Shown here one piece after another: positions 22,267 through 32,335 of a stretch of DNA of 64,000 nucleotides. The DNA lies in the NCBI GenBank assembly GCA_916048095.2, contig OU696570.1, positions 11,538,520 through 11,602,519 of the forward strand, in the 5' to 3' direction. The stretch is from Sacculina carcini. Taxonomy: Eukaryota; Arthropoda; Thecostraca; Sacculinidae. Below the pieces are notes generated by a model. That model did no database searches. It was given only the letters and a program-made list of their open reading frames with translations, and was not told where the DNA came from. A program made the position numbers and the translations under genes. Each line of letters opens with the position of its first letter. Positions within the stretch are counted from its first letter, which is position 1.

Positions 22267-22274
22267 CCACGATA

Positions 22275-22690
22275 GACATTTACCAGAAACGCACGTGGTC
22301 TCATTACTTGCCAACTTCTAAATGCGCGGAAAAGTTTGCCGCGCCAAACATTTTTTTGATTTTGTCTATATCAGAGTCGTAGCAACCGCCCCCCGTACCC
22401 CCCGGCCGGGAGGGCCTCGAGTGCTGAGGGGCCCGCTTGCGAGTGTGTGTGTGTGTGCGTCTGTGTATCGGTCGCTTACTCATTTAATTTGTATATCCTT
22501 TACCTTTTTGCTAAGATGTTTTGCCTATGCTTGTATTATGAGTTTATGTCTAATAAATCTATTCATTATTTGGTGCTTTATTTATAATGAGGGCTCCAAG
22601 TGTTGCCTTCGGGGGGGGGGGGCATAAGTCCTCGCAACGGCTCTGTTCTATATACATATGAATATATAGACCTATAATCATAGGAAATAT
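22275..22690. other. Unassigned repetitive spacer with G run
   Basis: Has a GC-rich block (CCCCCCGTACCCCCCGGCCG near 22390), a short (GT)n, and an 11-base G run at about 22611. No gene is visible. Confidence 0.4.
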
Positions 22691-23772
22691 ATACATATAC
22701 TAGCATTAAAACCCGCCCGTTGTGCGGAGCAATTCATAACATGAAATTAATATTCAATTCATAAAAATATGGAAAATTAAAAATGAAATAGGGTACACTC
22801 ATAAAAATATTAATCAATTGAAAATTCCAAGTTTAATTATTTTATTTCAACAAAATATTTCCCCTCAGTCCGCCTTGGTCATTTTTACACCCGCCCGTCG
22901 TGCTGAATAATTCAGAACTCGAACACGATCCGTTCTGGATCTTGAAGTCAAATCCATTGGTTTTGTGTATGGATTAATTCTACAGGGGAAATTAAACGTT
23001 CTATTGTCTATAGTTGCTGCTCGAGGAGCATTTATATTTAGAAAGAAATTACCTTTTTCTAAATGAACCATTTGAAAAAATGAACTAAAAAATGGAAACA
23101 CTTTTTTAAACCCGCCCGTCGTGCGGAACAATTCATACAATGGAATTCATATTAAATCCATAAAATATAATGAATGCAAATTGAAAAGCAAGACATGTAA
23201 CCTATAAATATCTTAACCAATAGAAAAGTCTAAATGTGAATATTTTTGTTTTTATTATGACAAATATTATCCCTCAACCCGCTTGATATATAAGTCTGCC
23301 CGTCGTGTGGAACACAAACACGAAACAAACAATGAAAGATGATGAAATCTTTTCATCAGAATGTTTCCAAACTATATTTATTACTTAACATGATTCCCCA
23401 ACATTATTTGCTCAAGTACTATCTTACTTTTACCGCTATAATATTTATTGATAAAATATATTTTTTTTCCGCTATCATTAAAACCCAATATAACCTGAGT
23501 CAAACCTACTCAACCATTCAATCTTGACCGCACTCTGCCTAGTCTGAGGTGATTCAACTCATTAGTTTGTAATCACAAAATATACTGATTCGATCATAAT
23601 TTGTAATCAGAAGACTGAGATTATCTACCCCAGGGGTTCCAAACACGCGGCCCACCAATACTTTTCTCTCAAACCGCCAATATAATATCGGAACCAAACT
23701 GTAAGGCAGCTAAATTCACATTTGTTGCATAATGCGATATATTTATACACCATTTAAGTCACATTTACATTA
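22691..23772 (-). repeat. AT-rich modules of composite copy B (inverted)
   Basis: The core CCCGCCCGTCGTGCGGA recurs at about 22713, 22891, 23110 and 23296 (variants), spaced 180-220 bp. 23140-23770 is the reverse complement of 16280-16960. It is interrupted at 23777 by G4 and resumes at 28543. Confidence 0.88.
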
Positions 23773-23777
23773 GTGAG

Positions 23778-23953
23778 TGTACGATATATTATAGCACTCA
23801 ACACAACAATAACAATAACAATACAACAACAATAGAATGATACAACGCCACGACACACACACCACCACTGCTGTACACACACTGGCTGACGGCCGTTAGC
23901 GTCACCCACGCCTAATACCCTCGCGCCCTCTGGCGGTGTAGGCACATACTACA
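23778..23953 (-). repeat. G4 3' LTR
   Basis: 176 bp, no difference from 28362-28537 seen by eye. Confidence 0.95.
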
Positions 23954-23961
23954 TCTCCCCT

Positions 23962-26900
23962 TCAAGTGGTGGAGGGGGCGCTGTCGGCTCTGCAGACGTA
24001 ATCGCTCAGATGCGACGGTGGTCTGCGTGTTCGGGCGCTCCGGCGGAATTGCGGGGTTCGTGAGGCTTCCGATGTACCGCCCACATTCTCCCCCGGCGGC
24101 GGCGGCGGTGATGCGGGTCTGCTTCTGGTCTCCTGCGACGTTAGCGGCGCCGTGCCAACAGATGGCGGCGGCTGCACTTCGAGCGGCGGCTGTACCACGG
24201 GCGAGGGTGTGTTGGCTGCTGGTCGCAGGTGTCTACGGTTGCGCCAGTAGAGACCGCCGTGAGGCAGGCGCACAGCGTACTGGCGGCGACGGCCAGTCAT
24301 GGCGACCACGCCAGTCCGGTCCCAGCGACCGGATGTCGGGTCCTGGAGAGCCACCGTAGTGCCGGGCCGCAACGGCGGCAACACCTTAGCCGACCGGTTG
24401 TATTGGGCGACCTGCTTGTTGTGTAAGCTCGCCGCTCGCCGGTCGCACTCAGCGGTGGGCGGCTGCCACTCCGGCAGAAACGAGCGTGGATGCGCGGGAA
24501 CGGCGGACGACACGGGGCGGCCGTACAAAAGCTGCGCGGGGGAGCGACCATCGGCACCCGGCGCGTTGCACAGCTCCAACAGACCGGCGACAAAGGCGTC
24601 TGTGTCGATGTTCCCGTCGTGCGCCGCCCTCTGAATGAGCCGCTTCACCCGTTTCACGGCGGACTCAGCGTGCCCATTAGAAGACGGGAAGTGCGGACTG
24701 GAGACACGATGGCGTATGTGCCAAAGTCGCAGAAATTCGGCCGTGTGGCGCGCCGTGAACTGTGGACCGCCGTCTGACGACAGTATGGTCGGAACCCCCG
24801 TCATGGCGAACACATGTCGTAGCATCTTCACCAGCTGATGAGCCGAGGTGTCACGGCCACAGTCGAACACCAGTGGCCAGTTGGAGAACCGGTCCGCGCA
24901 CACGAGGTAGGTCTTCCCTGCGTGTTGGAAAAAATCCGCGGACACCGATTCGAAAGGACGTGTCGGGTGCGGTTCCGTCAGGTATGGCTCTTTTTGCTGG
25001 CTGTCTTTGTACTGCAGACATTTTCGGCACGATGCTACGGCAGTGGCGATTTCGTTGTTCAGGCCCGGCCAGAAGACAGTTTGCCGTGCGCGTTGCACAG
25101 TCCTGGCCTGCCCCTGGTGACCGTCGTGGAGCCGACGGAGGGTGTCCTTCCGCAAACACCTGGGCACAAGCAGGCGGCAGCCGACCAGGATCAGCCCATG
25201 GTCCGCAGTGAGCTGGTCGCGCACGCCCCAGAATGGGTGGAGACTGGCGAGCAGCAGATGTTTGTGCTGAGGGAAACCGCCCAGCACGTACGTCATCAAT
25301 TGGCGACACTCATCGTCGGCCAGAGACGCAGCTCGCACCGCCTCCAGGGTGGTGTCAATCGGTGACGTGCGATGACCCAGGTCGTCTGCGTCTGTGAACG
25401 CGTCCAGCGTCTGGACGAAGAATCCAGACGAGCACTCGTCAACGTCAGCGTCAGCATCAGCAGGCTGGGAAGGTGCGCGCGACAGAGCGTCGGCGATGTT
25501 GTGCTTTGCACCCGGTCTCCAGCTAGCGACAAAAGTCAAGTGCAGCAGACGCTGTCGCATACGTTGCAGGCGCGGGTTGGAGATGTCTCCGAGTGCCTTC
25601 TCGTTCAGTATCGGAACGAGAGGCTTGTGATCGGTGACCACACTGAACGTGGGGAGGCCAGCCAGATACTGATGGCATTTCTGACATGCCCACACAACTG
25701 CCAGCATCTCCAACTCACACACAGCATACCTGCTTTCGGTGTCGGACACAAATCGCGACCCACACTGGATCAGCTGCCAACGGCCTTGATCATCCCGCTG
25801 GCGAAGAACGAATCCGAGACCTTTCTCACGTGCTGCATCCGTCTCCAGCATTGTGGGCCGCGTTGGGTCGAAGTGACCAAGCACAGGAGGGCTGGCCAAC
25901 GCGCGTTTTACGGCCGTGAAAGCAGCGTCGTGTTGTGACGACCACTGCCACTCGACGCCTTTGCGGAGCAGCTGGCGCAGGGGCTCAGCAGCGGAGGCGA
26001 TGGAGTCCGAGAAGTCACCGAACTGGTTCGCCAAACCGAGAAAGGACCGCAGGGATGTAAGGTCCGTCGGCGCGGGAAATTCTGCGAGGGCTCGAATTTT
26101 CTTGTGGTCGACGGTGAATCCAGAGGCGTTGATGTGGAATCCACAGAAATTGGCGGAAGTGGCGGCGAACATAAATTTTTGCAGGTTCAACGTAACGCCG
26201 GCGTCGTCGAAGCGTTGTAGCAGCTGCCAGACTCGCTGCAGATGCTCGTCGTAGCTGGCGGTATACACCAGCACGTCGTCCACGATCTTGCAGGAGTCGG
26301 GTAGGCCAGACAAGGCGACGTCGCCGCGTCGGTTGAACTCGTCGCCGCTGGAGACCAGGCCCATAGGCGCGCGACAGAACCTGAATCGGCCCCACGGGGT
26401 GATGAAGGTGGTGAGGTCTCGGTGCTCGCGCCGCAAGGGCACCTGAAAGTACCCTTGTAATGCGTCCACCTGGGTGAACCACCGATTGCCGAGGCCCATA
26501 CTGCTGACAGCCTCCACAGGCGAGCGAACCGGATGCGTAGGCCGGCGAACGAAGCGGTTGAGGCGTGTGAAGTCCACCGTGAGTCGGCAGCCGTTTGGCG
26601 TGCCATCTGCCTTGCGCTTGCCGACAACGACGATGGGTGAGCACCAGTCTGTCGGGTGGGAGACCGGCTCGATGACGCCCTGCTGCTGAAGCAGCTCCAG
26701 CTGCTGTTGTGCCTGGGCGCGATGACAGAACGGCACGGAGCGGGGAGCCGTCACGTTGTACGGCACCGCTTCATCGCGCAGATCGATCCGCATTGCCCCG
26801 CCTTTCATCTCCCGGAGAGGACCGTCCGTGGAGAACACACGAGGGAAGGCCGCTATAAGCTGCTCGCTATGCGAACGACGATTCGCCGCTGTTGGCTGAG

Positions 26901-28362
26901 CTGTGTTGGTCCAGCGCGGGCATTGCTGAGGTGTGGCTGCCGGTCCAGCGGTCACCTGCTGCAGGTGCTGTTCGCGAGACATCTGCCGAGGGAATGCGCG
27001 GTGCAGTAGACGCAGCTCCACTGCGTCTCGCCAGCAGAGCAGAGCACAGCGCACTGACGGCACCACGTACAGAGTGGAGCGGCAGGAGGCATCACCGAGT
27101 CGCAAGACTGCCTCGCACGTGCCCAGACACCGCAGTAACTGACCGTTGGCGACCCGCAAGCGTGACCGCGGTGGGCGCAAACTATTGTTGGCCACTCCAA
27201 GTTGCTGCGCAATCCCAGCGTCAATTACCGACACATCGGCGCCGGAATCGCATCGCCACTTAACCTCGCGCGGCGCGCGGCCCTCTGCAGAAACGGTGAT
27301 GCTAATAGCGGTTACGCGCGTGTGTTTAAAGTCATCAAAAACATCGCCGATATACGAGCACAAAGCAGGTGTATTGACATTCACAACATCGTCAACATCA
27401 TCATCAGTGTCATCGGCGACGTCTCTGACGAAATTGTCCCGACGACGGCCAGCACGGGGCTGTGATGAGCGGCAGACGCGCGCGTAGTGCCCGCGCTTTC
27501 CGCACCGACGACACAAGCTCTCCGCGGCGCGGCACGGGGCCGACTGGTGATGCTGCCCACACCGCACACAAGAGGCGGAGCCATCGTCGCGATCTGACTG
27601 CCGGCTCAGTTGACTGCGCATGCGCGGCTGCTGACGGCGTACAGCCGCGACCTCTGTGCGGGGAACCAGGGAACCAGTCACATCGGCCGAGGCGCTTCGC
27701 ATAGCTGCAGCGTTGAAGCGGGCTGACTCAGCCGATTGGCACATTTTGAGTGCCTTGTCCAACGACAGGTCCCTGTGCGCGACTTGCAGGAGCTGGTGCA
27801 GAGCGGCAGAGTCGGACGTCCCCATAACAAGCTGGTCACGCAAACGCTCGTCGCGGCAGGCAGCGCAAAAATCGCAGCTGGCAGCAATTTCTCGCAGCGA
27901 GCGCAAGAATTCGCCCACATTTTCGCCGTCCTGCTGTCGACGGGCGAAAAATCGCCGGCGTTCCACCAGCACATTCTGCTGCGACTGCTGATGCTCCTCC
28001 AATAGGCGGATGCAGGCGGGCAAATCAGCCGTCGCCGGCAGCATCAGTGAGTGGCGGATGACGCGGCACCACTCGTCGTCCAGCAGTGTCGTGAGCAGCG
28101 CTTGCTGCTGCGCAGGGCTCAGGCTATCACTGCCTGACAGTGTGGTGTGTGCCAGCACGCGCTCCTTCCAGGAGGTAAAGTCGGCTGCCGATGCTGCGTA
28201 GGCCAGACGGGCTGGTGGCTGACAATGAGCCATGGTGTGTGGGGCGACTGCAGACGAGCTGGCGGGGGCTGCCATTGCAAGCTGCTGGCGAGCGAGCTGA
28301 GTCACCAACTCTGTGAGCTGGTCCAGCTTCTGCTGTTGTTCGTCTCGCAGCGGCTGCGCCAT
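23962..28362 (-). CDS. G4 Gag-Pol polyprotein, single ORF (1466 aa)
   Basis: ATG spans the LTR/PBS junction (28362-28360) and is the first Met followed by a normal gag start. Order: gag to about 240; zinc knuckles CVRCGQHHQSAPC and CRRCGKRGHYARVC at about 255-300; protease with WRCDSGADVSVID at about 370 (DSG form); RT with DWCSPIVVV, FTQVDALQGYFQVPL and catalytic IVDDVLVY; RNase H with LETDAAREKGLGF, ELEMLAVVWA and VTDHKPLV; integrase with GHQGQARTVQRAR zinc region and core D/D/E in SADFFQHAGK, LSSDGGPQF and NGHAESAVK; GPY/F-like tail RWDRTGVVAM. No stop or frameshift, and gag and pol are in one frame, so no recoding is needed. Reading stays open upstream through the LTR but lacks gag features. 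Confidence 0.95.
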   Translation of the reverse strand: MAQPLRDEQQQKLDQLTELVTQLARQQLAMAAPASSSAVAPHTMAHCQPPARLAYAASAADFTSWKERVLAHTTLSGSDSLSPAQQQALLTTLLDDEWCRVIRHSLMLPATADLPACIRLLEEHQQSQQNVLVERRRFFARRQQDGENVGEFLRSLREIAASCDFCAACRDERLRDQLVMGTSDSAALHQLLQVAHRDLSLDKALKMCQSAESARFNAAAMRSASADVTGSLVPRTEVAAVRRQQPRMRSQLSRQSDRDDGSASCVRCGQHHQSAPCRAAESLCRRCGKRGHYARVCRSSQPRAGRRRDNFVRDVADDTDDDVDDVVNVNTPALCSYIGDVFDDFKHTRVTAISITVSAEGRAPREVKWRCDSGADVSVIDAGIAQQLGVANNSLRPPRSRLRVANGQLLRCLGTCEAVLRLGDASCRSTLYVVPSVRCALLCWRDAVELRLLHRAFPRQMSREQHLQQVTAGPAATPQQCPRWTNTAQPTAANRRSHSEQLIAAFPRVFSTDGPLREMKGGAMRIDLRDEAVPYNVTAPRSVPFCHRAQAQQQLELLQQQGVIEPVSHPTDWCSPIVVVGKRKADGTPNGCRLTVDFTRLNRFVRRPTHPVRSPVEAVSSMGLGNRWFTQVDALQGYFQVPLRREHRDLTTFITPWGRFRFCRAPMGLVSSGDEFNRRGDVALSGLPDSCKIVDDVLVYTASYDEHLQRVWQLLQRFDDAGVTLNLQKFMFAATSANFCGFHINASGFTVDHKKIRALAEFPAPTDLTSLRSFLGLANQFGDFSDSIASAAEPLRQLLRKGVEWQWSSQHDAAFTAVKRALASPPVLGHFDPTRPTMLETDAAREKGLGFVLRQRDDQGRWQLIQCGSRFVSDTESRYAVCELEMLAVVWACQKCHQYLAGLPTFSVVTDHKPLVPILNEKALGDISNPRLQRMRQRLLHLTFVASWRPGAKHNIADALSRAPSQPADADADVDECSSGFFVQTLDAFTDADDLGHRTSPIDTTLEAVRAASLADDECRQLMTYVLGGFPQHKHLLLASLHPFWGVRDQLTADHGLILVGCRLLVPRCLRKDTLRRLHDGHQGQARTVQRARQTVFWPGLNNEIATAVASCRKCLQYKDSQQKEPYLTEPHPTRPFESVSADFFQHAGKTYLVCADRFSNWPLVFDCGRDTSAHQLVKMLRHVFAMTGVPTILSSDGGPQFTARHTAEFLRLWHIRHRVSSPHFPSSNGHAESAVKRVKRLIQRAAHDGNIDTDAFVAGLLELCNAPGADGRSPAQLLYGRPVSSAVPAHPRSFLPEWQPPTAECDRRAASLHNKQVAQYNRSAKVLPPLRPGTTVALQDPTSGRWDRTGVVAMTGRRRQYAVRLPHGGLYWRNRRHLRPAANTPSPVVQPPLEVQPPPSVGTAPLTSQETRSRPASPPPPPGENVGGTSEASRTPQFRRSARTRRPPSHLSDYVCRADSAPSTT

Positions 28363-28537
28363 GTACGATATATTATAGCACTCAACACAACAATAACAAT
28401 AACAATACAACAACAATAGAATGATACAACGCCACGACACACACACCACCACTGCTGTACACACACTGGCTGACGGCCGTTAGCGTCACCCACGCCTAAT
28501 ACCCTCGCGCCCTCTGGCGGTGTAGGCACATACTACA
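28362..28537 (-). repeat. G4 5' LTR
   Basis: 176 bp. Its last base (28362, A on the minus strand) is also the first base of the gag-pol start codon. An AT-rich GATATATTATAG lies near its inner end. Confidence 0.95.
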
Positions 28538-28542
28538 GTGAG

Positions 28543-30230
28543 TCTGGATCTTGAAGTCAAGCCCGTGAGTTTTGTATATGGATTCATTCCACACGGTAAA
28601 ATTGAATGTTTGAACCCACTCGTCGTGCGGAACAATTAATAAAACAAAAGTAATACATATTTAAATGCAAACAGCCAGTCTAATAGAAAACTCTGAATTG
28701 TAAAATCTATACCAATAGAAAATTCCTGTTCTGAATATAATGTTATGTTATGTTATGTTATGTTTAATTTAAAGTTATAATGCTTTTATTTTCTAGTACC
28801 TCACACACAAACTCAACCCGACACAAACTCAACCCCAAGCTAGTGATCATTTTTGACGTATAAGAGGAGGTACGCATTCTTCGTCCTCACGCTTGACTCG
28901 CTGATGAGGGACACGATGAGGCCGAACCCGCGTAATGAGGCTGAATCCGCGGGATAAGGCCGAATCCGCGGGATGAGGGGCGAATCCGCGGGATCGGGAT
29001 GAGGACGAATCCGCGGGATGAGGCTAAGTCCGCGGGATGAGGCCGAATCCGCGGGATGAGGCCGGCGGGGGGAGATGACTGTCTCTTTTTAATTTCTTTT
29101 GGTTCTTCCTTCTTCGAAGATTTCCTTTGACGATTATTGTGAATGCGAGATGCGAGCTGCCGCCGACAAAACAAAAATCGGCAGCGTTTGGCGGAAAACG
29201 GGAACGACGGAAAATCCTTCGACAAACAAACAAAAATAGTCCTCAAAGAGACACAAATGACCTCAATTACCTTGAAAATGACCTCGGAGATCAAAAAAAC
29301 TAAGCCTATGACCCTCTTGCATCCATTTTACCCCATAGGCACCAAGTTTCATCAAAATCGGTCCAGTGGTTTAGGAGGAGATGTTGTAAACAGACACAAA
29401 TGATCGGAGATCGGAGAATGATCGGATTCGGGGGGAGATGACTGTCTCTTTTTAATTTCTTTTGGTTCTTCCTTCTTCGAAGATTTCCTTTGACGATTAT
29501 TGTGAATGCGAGATGCGAGCTGCCGCCGACAAAACAAAAATCGGCAGCGTTTGGCGGAAAACGGGAACGACGGAAAATCCTTCGACAAACAAACAAAAAA
29601 AGTCCTCAAAGAGACACAAATGACCTCAATTACCTTGAAAATGACCTCGGAGATCAAAAAAACTAAGCCTATGACCCTCTTGCATCCATTTTACCCCATA
29701 GGCACCAAGTTTCATCAAAATCGGTCCAGTGGTTTAGGAGGAGATGTTGTAAACAGACACAAATGATCTCAATGACCTTAAAAATGACCTCAGAGTTCAA
29801 CAAAACCTAGCCTATGACCTTCTTGCATCCATTTTACCCCTAGGGACAAAGTTTCATCAAAATCGGTCCAGTGGTTTAGCAGGAGATTGGGTAAACAGAC
29901 ACAAATGACCTCAATGACCTTGAAAATGACCTCGGATGTAATCAAAACCTAGCCTATGACCTTTTTGCATCCATTTTACCGCTAGGGTCCAAGTCTCATC
30001 AAAATCGGTCCAGTGGCTTAGGAGGAGATATGGTAAACAGACACAAATGATCTCAATGACCTTGAAAATCACCTCGGAGGTCAACAAAACTCAGCCTATG
30101 ACCTTCTTGCATCCATTTTACCCCTAGGGACCAAGTTTAATCAAAATCGGTCCAATGGTTTAGGAGGAGATAGGATACAAACAGACATTTAGAAAGTTTG
30201 CAATCAGTGCAGGGCAAAAATACCATCAAT
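28543..30230 (-). repeat. Composite copy B: modules, minisatellites and 142-bp repeats (inverted)
   Basis: Reverse complement of 14946-16290: GC-core module (28617), (TTATG)n (28740-28762), 16-bp units (about 28808-28840), 19-bp units (28905-29065) and 142-bp units (29230-30215). The piece 29075-29403 is duplicated in tandem as 29437-29766, joined by a short GATCGGA-rich linker. No gene. Confidence 0.9.
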
Positions 30231-30660
30231 TCGGACCTTCGGGCCGAATTGGAAAATGCTGCAGTCGTTTCTGTTTGTCGTTTCTCGCAAACAGCGCGTG
30301 TTGCTCAACGGTAGAACGTCACAGGGGTCCGATGTAACCAGCCGAGTGCCGGAGGGATCCATACTGTGTCCGTACTGAGTCCGCTCCTGTTTGACATACT
30401 CGTCAATGACCTAGCAGTGAGCTTGGGAGACTCGGCGCTACTCTACGCTGACGATATCATCAATTCTTCATTGTGTCGAGATGGCTACAGATGGCCAAAT
30501 TCTACAGTGTCTAATTGGCCGTTTTTGTACCTGCTGCAGTGAATTCGAGTTGAGACTTGAATCAATCAAATGTCGAAAGCTCAGCGTTACACTCAGAAAG
30601 CAGTTGTGCTCGTGCGAGTATAAAATTGGCGGTGAAATAGTACAGACGATTTGCGTGGTT
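30231..30660 (+). pseudogene. Non-LTR RT fragment (copy B)
   Basis: Plus-strand reading gives RVPEG, then VLSPLLFDILVNDLAVSLGD, then ALLYADDI, which are RT motifs 4 and 5 with the catalytic YADD. The frame is broken just before VLSP by a short tandem duplication in copy D and a base change in copy B. It continues to RVLGVMMN, the thumb-start motif, where the 32-bp minisatellite begins. Confidence 0.8.
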
Positions 30661-30666
30661 CGTGTC

Positions 30667-31228
30667 CTGGGCGTCATGATGAATCTAATCTCACCGTCCT
30701 GGGTGTCATGATGAATCTAATCTCACCGTCCTGGGTGTCATGATGAATCTAATCTCACCGTCCTGGGTGTCATGATGAATCTAATCTCACCGTCCTGGGT
30801 GTCATGATGAATCTAATCTCACCGTCCTGGGTGTCATGATGAATCTAATCTCACCGTCCTGGGTGTCATGATGAATCTAATCTCACCGTCCTGGGTGTCA
30901 TGATGAATCTAATCTCACCGTCCTGGGTGTCATGATGAATCTAATAGCACCGTGCTGGGTGCCATGATGAATCTAATCTCACCGTCCTGGGTGCCATGAT
31001 GAATCAAATCTCACCGTCCTGGGTGTCATGATGAATCTAATCTCACCGTCCTGGGTGTCATGATGAATCTAATCTCACCGTCCTGGGTGTCATGATGAAT
31101 CTAATCTCACCGTCCTGGGTGTCATGATGACTCTAATCTCACCGTCCTGGGTGTCATGATGAATCTAATCTCACCGTCCTGGGTGTCAGGATGAATCTAA
31201 TCTCACCGTGCTGGGTGTCATGATGAAC
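30667..31228 (+). repeat. 32-bp minisatellite, about 17 units
   Basis: Unit CCTGGGTGTCATGATGAATC + TAATCTCACCGT, with a few point variants (TGCCATG, GACTCTAATC, TCAGG). Both edges lie in RT coding sequence encoding LGVMMN, so the array expanded from a point inside the RT gene. 32 is not a multiple of 3. Confidence 0.96.
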
Positions 31229-31445
31229 GATAAACTCACCTTCGACCCACATGCTGAAACCATTACTCAGGTAATTGTGCGAGTAATTGGTTAGGTAATT
31301 GTGTGAGTGGTTGGTTAGGTAATTTTGCAGGTAATTGTTACCTAAAAATACCCCCTTACACAAAAATACCCAATTACCCCAAAAATACCCACCCAACCCA
31401 ACGTTGAAGACCTCATTCAGCACAGTTGATTTCGACCTCTCTAGA
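31229..31445 (+). other. RT remainder and GGTAATTG-rich stretch
   Basis: A few codons after the minisatellite (DKLTFDPHAETIT) complete the RT thumb motif. The sequence then changes to repeated TTAGGTAATTGTG-like segments. Matches 60561-60775. Confidence 0.6.
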
Positions 31446-32335
31446 TAAGCCATGAACAAATCAACTGCGCTAATCACAATGTTTTCGCTCAATTATTTAC
31501 AGAAGCCATTTGGCGATGCAATTGTTACTGAAACTTTGCCAATGAAAACTTGTGTTTGAGCAAAAACATTTTCGAGCACGACCTTGGTTGTTTTTTATAT
31601 TTATTTTTATATTAATTAACGTGTGTATATACCTTTTTGAGCACCAGAAACGAAACCAATTTGAAACCTCATTATTCCATGTGTGCCCTAAAGTGACTAC
31701 AACAAAAAACAGCTGACATATAATATATTCATGTAAAATAGGTGTTTTCTGTATATATAAATGTGCTGTGTTTTTACACTACGCCACAAAAGGTTCTATT
31801 TTTAGACGCGGTGGCTTGGAAATACCTGGAAAAAACATCAAAACAACTGTGTGTGGAAGTCATGTGCTTAGCACATGTGTGCAGCTGCAGTTTGCAAAAT
31901 TCACGTGCCAAGCACATGACTTCCACACACAGTTGTTTTGATGTTTTTTCCAGGTATTTCCAAGCCATCGCGTCTAAAAATAGAACCTTTTGTGGCGTAG
32001 TGTAAAAACACAGCACATTTATATATACAGAAAACACCTATTTTACATGAATATATTATATGTCAGCTGTTTTTTGTTGTAGTCACTTTAGGGCACACAT
32101 GGAATAATGATGTTTCAAATTGGTTTCGTTTCAGGTGCTCAAAAAGGTATATACACACGTTAATTAATATAAAAATAAATATAAAAAACAACCAAGGTCG
32201 TGCTCGAAAATGTTTTTGCTCAAACACAAGTTTTCATCGGCAAAGAGTTTCAGTAACAATTGCATCGCCAAATGGCTGATGTAAATAATTGAGCGAAAAC
32301 ATTGTGATTAGCGCAGTTGATTCGTTCATGGCTTA
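31446..32335. repeat. 890-bp near-perfect palindrome
   Basis: Left arm 31446 to about 31870 and right arm about 31910 to 32335 are reverse complements with few mismatches, separated by about 40 nt containing GCAGCTGC. Two mirror-image reading frames of 87 codons arise only from the symmetry. Copy D (60780-61033) keeps only part of the left arm. Confidence 0.95.

Larger units (their letters stand above)
23778..28537 (-). mobile_element. G4: complete, apparently intact Ty3/Gypsy retrotransposon
   Basis: 4760 bp with two 176-bp LTRs that look identical by eye (23778-23953 and 28362-28537; TGTACG...TACTACA on the plus strand). GTGAG is duplicated at 23773-23777 and 28538-28542. Uninterrupted paralogues have a single copy (CTCAC at 16289-16293 and 56016-56020). 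PBS TGGCGCAGCCGC follows the 5' LTR with no gap, and PPT AAGGGGAGA precedes the 3' LTR. One uninterrupted gag-pol ORF. It is the best candidate in the window for a currently mobile element. Confidence 0.97.

Noticed and set aside
23778..23953. Direct repeats 23778-23953 and 28362-28537 considered as phage-type attachment sites
   Set aside because: They are LTRs: TG...CA ends, PBS and PPT adjacent, 5-bp TSD outside.
23962..28464. Start of the G4 polyprotein at the upstream Met at 28464
   Set aside because: Residues upstream of 28362 are encoded by the LTR, are not gag-like, and would need transcription to start before them; the Met at the PBS junction fits the family better.
29230..31228. CRISPR array
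   Set aside because: Repeats are directly tandem with no unique spacers, in a eukaryotic context with no cas genes.
31742..32037. Two 87-codon frames on opposite strands with almost the same protein
   Set aside because: They are mirror images produced by the palindrome, with no homologous domain and no copy outside it.
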